From Aulostomus chinensis (lineage: Eukaryota > Chordata > Actinopteri > Syngnathiformes > Aulostomidae), in the NCBI GenBank assembly GCA_037954235.1, contig JBBMOA010000015.1:19233299-19297298 (forward strand): DNA of 64,000 nucleotides. The letters run 5' to 3'. Numbering within the stretch: position 1 is the stretch's first letter; every line of letters starts with the position of its first letter. This document shows positions 14,270-28,638 of the stretch, piece by piece. The notes beneath the pieces are model-generated. The model was given only the letters and a program-made list of their open reading frames with translations. It did no database searches and was not told where the DNA came from. Made by a program: the position numbers and the translations under genes.

Positions 14270-15835
14270 AGGGAGAGAGAGACAGGGGGAGAGAGAGAGA
14301 TGGTCCAATTCAAACACAGCAGGCCGATTTGGACACTGAACAATATCATTGAAGATGTTTTTGCCACAAACTGATACTGCCTTCCCTACTTCACTTCCTG
14401 TTGTCTTTCTGCTATCACAGTTCTGTGTGTGTGCACATGTGCGAGTGTGTGTGTGTGCGTGTGCTTGTGTGTGTGTCTGCTTATGTGTGTTCAATGTCTA
14501 GTGAGGGGGGAATTTTTTGCAGGACCCTGCAGAGGCTTTCTCAGATGTGCCAGCAACAGCTGGCTTTCCAGTACACATTGTGCCCTGTTGTACCACCACA
14601 ACTTCAAATATCCACTATGTGGAGAATAGATAGAGAGGGAGACATGATGTCCTCAGTTACCATGACAGCCTCAAGTATACCAGAGCTGGCCTGCTTGAGT
14701 TTCCCAGGGACTGCTGGAGTAATGGATTGGAAACTATCTCCTCTGAAAGCCTGTTTGATCCTCGATGAAGTGGAGAGAGCTGAGGGGTGTAAACATGTTG
14801 TGTGTGTGTGTGTGTGCGCGTGTGTGTGTGTGTGCGCGTGCGTGCGCGTGTGTGTGGGAGACTGTGTGTGTGACTTTGTGTGTGTGTGTATGGGAGACTG
14901 TGTGTGTGTGTGTGTGTGTGTGATTGTGTGTGTTTAGGTACAGTTTGATGTCAATGTGTCTGGCACAGCATGCAGAACTGATGCGGGGCATGCAAGCCAT
15001 GGTGGATGGTACTGTGGGTTAGAGGGTGTGTTGGACCCTGTTCAGACCTGCTGTAACATCCAGGGTGATCTGATCACAGGTGTGTGTGTGAATGCATCAG
15101 AGGATGCACTAAGACCTGATCACTCAGCTCCCATACAGAGGTTGCAACATTATTTTAGCAGGGTGAATGTGTCCTGAGAGAACACTCGTGCATGGCCCAG
15201 TTCACTGGTGCTGTGCTGAAGCATGTATACCCCCCTCTTGCTACAGGCCAGGCCAGACCAGGCTTGAGCACATTTAGCAATCTGATATTTTGTCACACAA
15301 ATTGGATTTGATATTTTGTAGGAATGGGATGAGATAGAAAGGGGGTGATAATTCACTCTCATGTCAGGAGCGACTGTTCACACTGTAACACACCCACACT
15401 GCCCACATCCTTTCCCCCCTGCTGTACCATACTGAAGCCCACCTCTTGATGCTCTTGCACTCACACTAGTAAACTGAGCTAGACTTGAAGGGACAAACAT
15501 GCCTGACCATAGTGTGGATCACATAATGGTAGTTGGCCTTAAGTCGTGTTTGGGGCAGTTATCTTTCTTGAAGTTGTGGCACAGGAACTACATTTCTGCC
15601 TCTCTGATTCAATGTGATGAATATAAAGACTTAGATGCAAAAAAAGGATGCATTATAATAAACCTTACATTAAGATTATTTTTAATATGAAGCCTTCAGT
15701 TCATTTCAGGACATCTGTACTTTTTCTTTATAGACACATGCCTAAAATTTTACTCGATTATAGAAAGTCACACACTGTACTGAGAGTCAACTGCAGCTCA
15801 CCACTGCTGCCACACCACTTGTGTGAGGAATGTGC

Positions 15836-15898
<63 letters not shown>

Positions 15899-18800
15899 TA
15901 GACTGTTACAAAAGTGTTTGTGTATCTGTGCATCAGTTAAACATTTAGTTTAAAGTGGTGTTTACATTCATTACATGCAGAAATGTAACATCAGTGCAGT
16001 AATTCACAAGTTCGAGATCACGGCGTTGCGTATCAGCGTGTGTGATTTTTTTTTTTTTCCTAAATGGAGAAATGTCTGTAGTTTCTTAATGTAGCCCAGC
16101 AGAGGAAGGACCAAGGCATAGTTTTGCTATTCCCAAAAAAGTCTTTACAGTCCCAAGTCAAGTTCAGAGCCAAGTCAAACGTCCAAAAAGTTGTAATATG
16201 TTCTCTATAAATCTAATGTCATAACCCAACAGAGCAATAAGTTGTAGTCGTAGATTGAATTTGCTGTTGTTTTTGCATTCCCACATGTTTCCCATATAGC
16301 AGTTCTTTTTTATTGAAGCGAGCACAGCGATTGTATACTAGGGTAGTCATCGTCAGCAATGTGTTCCCCGTTCCTCTCTTACTGCGGCGGGGATGATCAT
16401 CTGTCTGCACTTGACTCAGACACACAACCTCCTCCTCTGCCTGCGCCCACTGCTTGATCCAAAGTTGAACCCTAATCAGGGAAGAATTTTTTTCTTGCAT
16501 CATTTTTGTTAACTTCTTGGGTCTTGGAAAGAGATTCAAGTTTTTTTTTTTTTCGAGTCATGAAGTGGAATCATGGGTTATTACTGACAATTTTTTTGGT
16601 CACACATCACTTCTATGATCCAGTCTGAAGTCATTCACGTGACTGTGAACTATACAGGTGTTTAGAAGACATGCCAGAGATCATAGTTGTGGGAGACAGT
16701 GTTCACAATTCGGCTTGTATTTAATTCCCTCTTATACCACCAATGACTGGAATTACACCATTTCTTCCAGGAACAGGTTAATGGTGGGATCCGTTTCATG
16801 TACTGTAGATGTTGTGCTTCGTTGTTGTTGTGGGTATGTCAGTGTCGGAGGATCGATGTGGTTGCACGGTTGACATCTCCTTCGCTGTCTGCACTGTCAA
16901 ACAGCCATTTAATGCTCTTAAGCATCATTTTCTTTGTGGTTTCTGCATGGTGATATTATATTACCAACATATTCCTGATTGGAAAGAGTGGTCCTGATTT
17001 AGTGGTTGGGATAGTAAAGTTGACAAGCAATCACCAGTCTGATAGAAAAATCACATACGCTTGAATAAAATGCGATATGAGATGTGTTATTTGTGTTGCA
17101 CGGATCGCTCCCCGGTGGGAATGGGCTTTTAAATCAGCCCAGGGTAAAGTAGTCAAACTAGGTCACAGAGGAAAGAGCTGGGAGTCCCAAAAACTTAGTT
17201 AAAAAGAAAAGAAATCAGAGGAAAACATGGGCTTGTAGAGAGATGCGAAACTTTTATCTTTTGGTGTGCAAACGCCATCCAAGTGGCCATCTGCAACAGC
17301 TGCTGTAACTCGATGCTCTTTAAATTTGTGAGCAGATCCAAATAAGACGTAAAAGAGGTATGTATGACTCAGAAACATCGTTTTCGTCACTTGCCACTGC
17401 TCCCATAAAACTGTGTCTGTAAGTGTTCACATGTTCTCATGTCCCTTGATATTTCTGCGTGTAATCAAATCCAGCCATGACTCGAAGCATTCCCACTCAT
17501 TGTTCGCCAGCTTTTATTAGTTTTCTCCTTCTGGATTCTATGAAAACAATTCAATTACGACAGCGTCCTCCTTATTTTTGTCCCGTAGAAGAACATCATC
17601 TCCTGGAGCCCTGTGGCTAAGTAGTGAGGCTAAAAGCGGCCATGGTGATGTAGCTGTAGTTGAACTGCTTGTCACTTGCCTCCTAATTTAGTCAAACCCG
17701 AGTTTGACCCAGCATTCAACACAGCTTCGGGTGAAGATTAGCCTCCTGGATTAGAACTCCCATGCCACAAATGAGAGGGAAAAGGATGGTATCCATTAAC
17801 TGCTGCATCACGAGGTTAGAGACCCCATGCTTACCAATTTGCCCCCCCCAATCAGTCCTATGGTGACCTGCCAGGAAAATGAAAACTCACAGAAATCTAG
17901 GCCTCTTTTCGTTTGCCTGCCCTACTTCTCAAAATCCTTCTGGATTCACTGTGAGGACACAGGGAAAAAAAAAAAAACCCTCTCTGAATATGCTCTCTGT
18001 GGCCTTGTTTGAGTTTTGGGTCTGGGCACATAAACCTTTTTCAGATGGAGAGGAAATCAACTTAAAGAGAAATGTAGGGCTGCCCATATACTCGACAAAG
18101 CGCGTCAAAGAGACGAGACGAGGCGAGGAGTGACACAAACAAACATCCTCACCATTTCTTCCCTGAATCCAAAACATCTTGTTTTTGTAGCTGTTAAAAG
18201 TGTCCGGGTGAATTGGCTCTTTTTGATATGACGAACATGTCATCCCATTCCTGACTGGACCCGACTCTGACAGGTAGTCTGTGTGTTTTAGGGATTTCAC
18301 CTCAGAACTAATGGCTTCAATGCTTGTGTTTGTGTGTGTGTGTGCGCGTGCGTGCGTGTTTGTGTGTGTGTGTGTAACGGAAGCGTATCATAACTGCTCA
18401 ATGACAATTCCACTTCATAAATATCCCCCAGATGGTCACACTGAATTCCCCTCAGCTGAACTCCCCTCATACCGCCACCGCTAATCTCCTCCTCCCTGGG
18501 AGTAATTATGCCAGAGCCTATCAGGATGCTGAGAAAACAAACAAAGAAGGAATGAGACCAGATGGGATGAGATTCCATTATACCGTACTGTCCTGTCAGT
18601 GCACGTGCACGTGTATATTTGCTTGTGTCAGTCATAGCTGATTATTGTCTCTGTTGTTTGAATTTAAGAGAACTCTACTACTTTTAATGCTGCAGAAGAG
18701 ACATTTTCTCTCGGTCTGCAAGTGTGTGTTCAAAAGAGATTCCCCCAGCCGCCTGTGTCTGTCTTTCCTTCCCTCGTCCAATCTCCTGGTGAAAGGTCGA

Positions 18801-21800
18801 GTCGTACATCCATCCATCCATCATGCTGTCAGGTGGAGGATAACCCGAGGGAGCAGGTTGAGGCTGCAGGACTCGCTATAGAGACACTATGCAGACAGGC
18901 AGTAGCGCACCCTGCAGGAACTGCAAGAAACACATTAACCTACTTAATTGGTCTGTGTAAGAGCTGATCCCAGGGGATGGGAGTGGTGACATCACAGTAT
19001 ATAAAGAGTGGGGGGGGGGGGTGGTGTTACGGTTGGTTCACCAGGAGATTGATGTCCGTCACCGGGCGAAACACAACATGATGGAATGTTCCCTTTTTTA
19101 TCTTTCTGTCAAGATTTTTCAATCTAACATTTGAAAATGGCTTCAGGTGTGAAGGACACTTGGATAAGGAAGTGAATTGTATTTACTTGACATCGACAGA
19201 ACCTTGGTGGGATAACACTTAACAAGTTTGCTCTGAAGACAACTATTCGAATAACTTTTTTTCTCAACCTGGGCCCAATTTTTTTGTGTCAAAATGAGCG
19301 ACAGGGAACAGAGTGACTGTGTTCTAACATTGGCCCAATATTGAGCGAGCAAGTCCATCCTATGAAAGAGCTGTTTTTTTACCATGGACAGCTCAAAATG
19401 TCTGTGTCGAACATGCCACGGAAGACTGTCTAACTTACTGAATGGACAGTTTCCCATCATCCCTCTGGTCCCGGCTGTCTTTTCCAGTTTATTTTAGATG
19501 CATGGAAGAATGTCTCTGCCATTTAGAGGACTTCAGTCCAGTGATACCATGTCACAGCATTGTGACCTCTCCTGTACACACGTCACACCACTACAACACC
19601 GATACAGGAATTGAAACTCAAATGTAGGATCTATTGAATGATGTCTGAAACTGAAAACAACAACCTGAGGCTGTCAGTGGTAAAAGTACACATTTTTCAT
19701 GTAAGGCATAGTGTCCTATAACATTATATTGCAGCCAATCTGCAGTCGCTGTCACAATGTTTTCTGTCAGTTTTGGAAAAATTTCCAGCATTTTTGTCGT
19801 TGTAGATAATTGTGACCCCTGAACATAAAAGAAAAGATTGGATAATATCAGTATTTCTCTTTACTGACTGGACTGTTACTGCAAAACAAATAAATGAATT
19901 GTGATTATCATGTTGTTTCGCTGCAGCATTCAATTCTGTGTTTTTCTAAATCTGTGAATCACCATATGATAATATCCTAACGTGTCTTGTCACCTTTCAC
20001 CAGTGAAAAGGCAGCAGTGAGGCCCCTGTGGATGTGTATTCAGGTTTCTGTTATCCCTCTGTGTTTCCTCCCAGATCTTTACTGCACCCTGGAAGTGGAC
20101 TCATATGGATACTTTGTCAGTAAAGCCAAGACCCGGGTCTTCAGAGACACCACAGAGCCACAGTGGAACGAAGTGAGTCACTGAGACGTCTCCCCCTACA
20201 TTTAAGCACGCTGTCATCCTACGTTTTGTTGATGTGTCCTTTGTCGTCCAACAGGAGTTTGAGATAGAGCTCGAGGGCTCTCAGTACCTGCGGATCCTGT
20301 GCTATGAGAAGTGCTATGATAAGAGCATGCTGAACAAGGACGACAACGAGATTGTGGACAAGATCATGGGCAAAGGGCAGATCCAGGTAAGCTGCTCGAA
20401 CCACACGGAGAGGCAACAAATGAAAGCAAAGCCTGAATACGCACAAGTGCAGATATGTAACAGATGCTTCCCTACGGAACAGAGTAGTCATGATCCAGCA
20501 GATCTCAACCCACTTGGGCACCCATGATCTCTGGAAGAGCAGTGTTTATCCCTTCAGTAGGGCTCCAGAGACTCTCTGCTAAGATGCACCGAAACTTTTT
20601 ATTTTTTTTATTTTTAAATTTGTCACAGTCTATATCTGTGACTCACTTAAATTGGCTGTCTAGCCTCGACGCACAAGTAGTAGTGGTGGCTGGTAATGAC
20701 GCTGCTGGGATTAATGGTCTGGAAGGCAGTTTCCAGAGGACGGATTTTCCCTGTCTTGCTGTGAGAACCATCCTCATAAAACTCCTTCTGGGGTCTTGTT
20801 AACTAGACGCTGCCCACACGGTGGAACCTGTGGTTTCTTCAGGCCGCTCCCCTCTCTGCTTCGTTGTTTAGCTTTTTGCAGCGCAGAATTATATTTCAGT
20901 CTTCCAGAGCTTCTTCGGGAAATGTGTTTGGTCAAGAGAAGCTTGACTCCTGTCATTTTCTTCTGTGCTATTCTGCCAAATTGCTGCTGTTTGCAGTTTC
21001 CTCCTCTGCTGTTTGATGAAGCTTCACCTTATGAATTTAGGTCAACTCTGAAGGTTTTTCACTGGCTCACACATCATCCATTCATCCTCAGATTTCATCA
21101 AGTGAAGCATGCAGCATGCAAGATGTGTCTGAACCCTGCTCATAATATTTTTGACTCACTCACACTTAACAGAATATAAATCAGTTAACACATTTCAAGA
21201 TGCTGTTGCGGCAGATCAGAATACTTTTGTAGTGGAAGGTAAAAGCAGTGACAAGTGCTACAAATCTCCTGTCAAAGAAAGTGGGGCAAACCTAAATAAC
21301 TCCCGTAACATTGGATTCTAAAGCAAAAGAGGCAACTCAGAAATAACTTATAAACCTTCTGTTGTTCCTGCTGTCTCTATATCCACCCCCCCCCCAAAAA
21401 AAAACAGAATTGATTTGTTGTAGCGTTTCCTGTTTGTTACTGCTGCTCTCCGTGATGCAGCGCTGTTGAAACTTTTATGGAAATTACAAGTCATCCACTG
21501 TCAGTCTTGGGCTGATTCTCATGGTCCTGAATGATATGAGAGGATGTAAAACTATTGTAACAGAAAAAAAAAAGTCGCAATACTGTTTTTTTCAAGCAGA
21601 GCTGCACACATGAATAATCTAGTGTTTCATTCTCTGTTAAAAGCCTCAGCGGTTCAACCTTTTTATCTTATATGATAGTAAAGCCCCTCCCCCGCTGGTG
21701 TGGCTGCCAGTCACATAGACAAATGCTGCTGGGAACCTCCACTTCCAGCCAACAACAGCCTAAAAAACAAATACATCACATGTTGGCTGGCCGGCTCTGG

Positions 21801-23287
21801 AAGGGAAAACAGAATGTAGAATAGACATGGAGAAGGAGAGCATGTTCTGTCCCAGACTCTGGCAGGGCGGTGTTTCACAGGATTGTGGATGTGGGGATGA
21901 CAAACAAGTCAAGTGAAAGATGCTGATTTGCATCAGGTGAGAATGAAGCACCGATAGTCCAACAGCAATATACATTCCACCTATTAATCACATCTCCGCT
22001 GCAGACGAATGGTGATGTCACTCTTTTACCATCCTCTGAATATGAGAATGGACGATCCATAAACCAGGAAATTATAGCTTTTCCAGGATAAATATATAGA
22101 ATCCCGGCAGCTGTGAAGTTTCCAGTGATAATATACCCTCTATAGTTCATCACATATCTGAACTGAACTGAGGGATGTAAGTCAGTCCACACAGCCAGAA
22201 GGGACTTAGTCCTGCGCTGTTTGCTTTTCTGGTGCAGTTAAGTTTAGAAGGAGCCTTCAGTGTTTTGCTTTCTTCTCCAGAGACCCTCAGATTTATTTAA
22301 CAAGCTTGTAGAATAGTGACTGACCCTAGATGGGCATATCTGGTTCGAAGTTCTCTCCTTTTTGGTTTTGCACACTGCTGTTACTTCACTTGATGAGAAA
22401 GTCAATCGTCTCTGTCATCAAATGCTTTTATAATTCAATCAAAGGAAGGATGTCCACCACACTGGGGATGCAACAGTTTAGCAAGTCCAGGGTTCTTTTT
22501 TTTTAATGCGTTCTCTTTTTTTAGTTTCAGTTCTGTTCATTTTGATTTGTACATTACGACAAACCCAGCATGAGCTGAAATGAATAAACAGTATAACCAG
22601 TCGACTAACCAGTCATTACTGCGCAATACCGACAGAGCAAAAGATGCCATCGAACCACACAGGTCATAGTATTGATCAAGGTGACCAGCTGACGGTCCGA
22701 GAGTTCTTCTTCAGACCATATTGTTCTCTTTATGAGCCGCTTTGTAGGTGTGCACCTTAGTAAACGCTGTTGCAGAGATGATCCATGTTGCTCTGTTGTT
22801 AATCCAAGTCCTGGCCAGAGACACAGCAGATGGATACACCCCTACATTCAAACTGCTGGAAGCGTGTGTATTTCCTTTATTCCATCATGCATGCTAGGTT
22901 TGTTTTATCCCACCTGTTTATTTGGAGGGCGTAAGAGAATACACACTTCATCTGACACCATTAGACTCTCTTTCATATGGTGACCCCCTTCTCTCCGTGT
23001 AAGCGTAGCGTCCTCAGCAGGATGATGTTTCCTCAAATGCTCTTCCAAACTGCTGGTGTTGGAATCTTTTGCTGGCATTGTACATTTGCAAAGACAGCAA
23101 ATAGCTTTGTTCTGTATTTTGGCTGACTGATTACATCCAACTTGGTTCCAAAATAGTACCACAAGTGCATCCATGACCATATTCACTGAAAATAACAAAG
23201 AGTACCCACCAATTGCTGATGCTAATGCATTTATATATACATATGTGTGTGTTTGTGTGTGTGTATGTATATATGTATATGTGTGTG

Positions 23288-23320
<33 letters not shown>

Positions 23321-25353
23321 TTGTGTGTGTATGTATATATGTATGTGTATATATATATGTGTGTGTGTGTGTATTTATGTATGTACTGTATGTGTATTTA
23401 TGTATGTACTGTATGTGTATATAGATAGATATAAATATCTGTCTATATTTAGATAGATAGATATTTATATACAGTATTGCAACAAACATACACATATGTG
23501 TATATATGTCTAGATAGATAGCGAGATAGATATAAATGTATATATATGTATACATACACACAGATACATGCATACACACACACATATATATTTACATACA
23601 TATGTATAGGTATACACACACACACACACACACATAAGCCCTTGAGCTTCGTGTACCATGAACACTTCATAACACCCAGTGCCTGCGTTGCTTTCATCTG
23701 ATAATCCAACCCTCACACGCTACCCCCCCCCCCCCCCCCCCGGCTCACCTCTCAAGGATTTTCTTATTTCTTATCTTTGTGGTGTTTAATCTGTTTCTGT
23801 TGGCACTGTTGAGGAGAGAGAAAGAAGAAATATTGATGAAGTGTTTCTCTGGGGACAGGGGCGGCATGCCTCAGAGGTAGAGTGGCTGTCTAGCAACCTA
23901 TGGGTCGCTGGTTCAATTCTCTCTTCCCCCATGTCGAAGTATCCTTGTGCAAGATACTGAGCCCCTAATGGCTCCTGATGGCCCTGTGATGGATTGGTGA
24001 CACGTCCAGGGTGAACCCCGCTCCCAATGTCAGCTGAGATAGGCTCCAGCCCCCCAGCGACCCTAAACATATAAGCGGTACAGAAAATGGATGGATGGAT
24101 GTTTCTCAAGGCTCTATACCACATTGTTTGCTCTTGTGGGTCTAAAGAGGCCGTATGTAGCTCATTTTAGTCTTTTCCGATGATCCTGTGATGGCTCCCT
24201 AGCAAAGAAACACCACCTCAAACTCTCACCGCTTCACCTCCTTCATCTCCCTTCATTCTTGAGACGTCATCGCTGTTTGTTCTTACGGTTTTGTGTTAAG
24301 GGGGGACCATATGTCAACCCCCGTCTCTGCAGCGTTAACGGGCCCCAATAAGCTGTAACGTGATAGTTCCAAACAGCTTCCTGGAGATAATGGGAGCCAG
24401 TTCATCTACTTATTAGGAAGGGAAACAGAATGTGGCAATGAATTTGTTTGTTCCTGGCAGCTCAGAGATGTACACGTGCATTAGCCAGCGTTACTGTCAA
24501 ACTACGGCTGCAAAGGGGTTGTAAAGTTTGAGGCAAGCATGTATGTGCACTCTCATCCCCACATGAGAGCCGTATTCTCTCCTCCTCACAAAGTATGAGA
24601 GGACTTTTACATGCTGCATGGAGGTTTTATTGGCAAAGGTGCCGTTGTTAGTTTGTGAAGCATGAGCCAGGAGAGACCCACACATACACAATATGAACAT
24701 TAGGCTAGCGATTGCATTTAAACCTACATATGATTTGAATAATGGTACAAGTATCTTTAAGCAGAGGAGAAACTGTCAAAAGTGGCACAAAATGAAAGAA
24801 ATGACAGATGTTTTTTGCATCGTAAAAATGCAAGATGCTGTAGCAGCATAAAGGAAACACAAAGAGAAGAAATGAGTGTTTTCCTTTCTTCCATTGTCTT
24901 TGAGGTTTTTTTCCTCCCTCCATTAAAAATGTCGATGAGGGCTGCTGGGTGGGTGTGTGTCATGTTTTGACCTGGAGCTCAGTGGTTTTAATGTGATTTT
25001 AAGTGCATGTGCGTGTGTATGTGTTCATGCTCCAGCGCTGTGTATTAATATAAATGAGGGTCTAATAGATGGTGTCATCTATTTTGTTTCTACTGGCTGT
25101 GTTTAAGGCTGTAATATGTCATGTTTCCACCCCACACCCCCTGAATGGCCACGCGCACACACACACACTCACACATGCACAGCTGTCAACAACACTAACA
25201 GATGGGGCTGTGTGTGTGTTCACCCCTCCTATGGAGACACACACACACACATATATATGAGTGAGAGGCTAATGCAATGTAAATGATATCCATAACTTTA
25301 GCCTGCTTCATTACCTGGCGTTTATTATCATGTGTGTCTCCTTTGTCTGGCCT

Positions 25354-25446
<93 letters not shown>

Positions 25447-28400
25447 TTTTGGGGCGGGGGTCTTTAGGCTCATCCCTCATAGCTTGTCTGTGTTTGAGCA
25501 TGTCAGCCTTCTGCTGTATATTGATGAGTCCCAATTAAACCGACTTCCTCATCAGAGGATCCTTGATCAGTGGAGCTGATAGCAGTCTTCTGATGGATTT
25601 TTAGTCTTTCCCTGTCATCTCCCCACAAAGCTTCTACATCACAGCCCCGCCACATCCTTTGTTCCAACTTAAAACATCCATTCCCCTCCACCAGGGATAT
25701 GCATGCCCTAAATAACTGCACGCACCCCTACCAACATTCTCAGATCATGCAAACACGCAGACATATCCTTTGTTAGGAGAGCAGGAAAAGCCCTCGACCT
25801 GCCAAATCTAGTTTGTAGGTATGAAATAAAAAAAGATGTTTGATCAACATTTGTCCAGCTGGATGCGTTTGGTGAGTTCTACTGCTGGCGTGATGCTCAA
25901 TCCAGTGTTTGACAACTTTAAACCTTCCTTAAATTTTACTGCACTATAATTCCAGCCTAATCTTTTCAGAAACTGACCCCCCCCCCAACAAAAGCCGTCT
26001 TTGAAAATGTACAGACAATCCAGTCAATTCTAATTTCTCATAAATAACACATTATTACATCAGTAAACAAACATGGATTTCTGTTGCATCATTTCAAATC
26101 AGCCGGCAGATGTGTGTATTCTCAGTTGTTCGTAACTCTGCTCACATGTAAACGTGGCAACTACGTTCTGCCATTTGATTGACAGTTGCGCCATGTGATG
26201 TGGACAATATCTTATATCTGGATACAATTCATTTTATATCGATATATATCCCACTATAGCCTGCTTTCTGTATATTCTAAGGAAAAGTTTACAAATTAAC
26301 GACATGTCTCATGGCTATTTTTGATTATCCTGTGAACGAAATCCAAGTGAAAGGCACTCTCTTTGTGACGCCGAGCAGCAAAGCCGTCATGGATGACACA
26401 GCCTTAACCGACACCTCACTGCAGCTTGTAGGAACTTCCATGATCTGTAACCATCAACACCTTATGAGAGTTAATGTTGACGGGCACTTCTTCCTGCTGA
26501 TGACTGACACTTTGTATTCATAAAAGCATAAATCATGAAAACGATAAGATGCCGTTTACATGCACAAGGCCCAAGCCTTGATGGCTAAGAGTCAAGTGAG
26601 GAATTTTCAACAATCTTTGTGTCGTAACAATGTTCTTCCATGTTGCCTACACTGATATCTTGTATAATCCATGAGATATTGTTAGAAATCCTTCCCCTCA
26701 GAAGAATTTCTTCATCTAAGGACTGCTTTTGTGATCTCATTATTTGCATTCATTCTCAAACTGTGCTGTGATATCACTTGTGGTCAAAAAGATAGTGTTT
26801 GCCTTTAATTTGCTTTTCCTCTGCCCAGGACTCCCATTGGTCTGCTGACACAAGTGTGCAGCTGGCAGGCACTTGTTTGAACTATAGATTGAACATGCAC
26901 GTTTTTTAAAGATTTTTTTTTATTTGCCCACCACAACAGACGGCTGGATTGAAAACAGCGATCCCTCTGAATTCAAAGCAGTCTTTTAGTAACCAAAGCC
27001 AGCTGGGCGGTACAAACAATAGGCACAACATTTCAACACGTCTGCTATACTTATAAGAAATACAGAGAATTTTGCATGTAATTTGAAGATTTCTTCATTC
27101 TCAAGTCATTAAAGGTCTTTGTGTCTGTTTTAGGGCAGCCAGTTACCGTAGTAGAGATGAACTGCTGAGTAATTCTAGCCTCTCGTGACCCAAGGCTGTC
27201 TGTCCTTTAGAACTGCTTGAGAGGAACACACTGGTGCGGTAAAGATTGTCTTCTGTTGAAATTGTCACATCTTCGAACCTTGTTACCGGTGTTGTCAACT
27301 GACTGACTAACCAAGTAAAGTCTTCTATATGAGTAGTGGTCCTGTGAAAGAATAGCCAGAGGGTATTGAAAGGTCGTTGAAAGGGCAAATGAGCTCTATG
27401 ACCTCATTCACATCACTCAGGTTCTCTTTGTCTACCATCATCCCATTTGTCCCTCTGTCTTTTTACGAAATACAACATCAAAAAATCAAACTCACTGCCC
27501 TCCATAATAATAAAGGAACGCTCAGGATGTGAAAGACAAGCTGGCTTGGTAGTTGGTCCTCATTACAACATTACATAATCTCTCAGGGAAGTGTAAGGGA
27601 TTGAATACAGATGTGTGATTTCCTAACGTGCAGCAGACAAGGGGGGAGAGAGAGAGAGAACGAGAGAGAATAGGAATGAGGGCCCCAGATGGCGTCCAAT
27701 TATGTGATTCCGAGAGTTAAAGTGGGAACAAAGGAGCTCATCAGAGCTGGAGGAATGAAATGCTCTCCTGGGAGACACCGCGAATCCTTCCTCACATTTA
27801 CTACCGACTTTTTTGTCTCACTGACGAGTCTGAGTGCAGAAGTAATTGGAAAAGCAGTCGGGGGGGGGGGGTCAACTTGTACAACGAGTGTTATATTGAA
27901 CGCAGAGGTCGTTTTCTCTTCATTCAGATAAAACTGTGTTAGAGAGAGAGAGAGAGAGAAAGAGACCCCCCGTCCAACTACAGGAGCTTGAGTTTCCCAT
28001 TTTAAGGCCAGCGAGCCAGACTTTGAATTTCCCATTGCTGTATGTAATTTGGAAGACTGAGAGAATGAAAGGGAGACTGCAGATTGAGGCAGCAGCACAG
28101 ACAGGAGTCTCATCAGTTAGGACAAGCTGACCTCTTGGTTCACACCCAACTCCTCCCTGTCTTTGTCACCCTGTTTTGTGGGTCAGCTGCTCGCACATCA
28201 ACGTATGATCAGAGAGGATCTCGCTCATATTCAAGCTCACTCCGTCCCTGCGGTCTTTGTGCAACAGCAGCTTTTCTTTCTTTGTATCCCAGGACATTCC
28301 AGACTTAATTTAGACTTTTACCTCAGCCTAAGGCGTGTTTTCTTCAAAATTCAATATAATGCTCTCATACATACATCTCAAGCTGTGGTTTATAGACAAC

Positions 28401-28550
28401 AGATGACACTGGGAGAAGAGATTCACCTCGTTCTGGGTCCCAGTTGGAACCTCTGAGGGGTAAAAGTTCATTTCATGCATGGCTCTGTCTGCCATCATCC
28501 TGCAAGGGCTCAAGGATTGTCTGAGGTTCAACTCAGCTGTGGGTCAGAGA

Positions 28551-28638
<88 letters not shown>

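Noticed and set aside
14401..14937. 178-codon open frame on the plus strand
   Set aside because: Its ends are TG-repeat translations and the middle shows no family resemblance or splice logic with ABR.
22905..23585. 226-codon minus-strand open frame as one gene
   Set aside because: The first half is a translated CA/TA microsatellite. Only the BED-like part resembles a protein, listed as a remnant.
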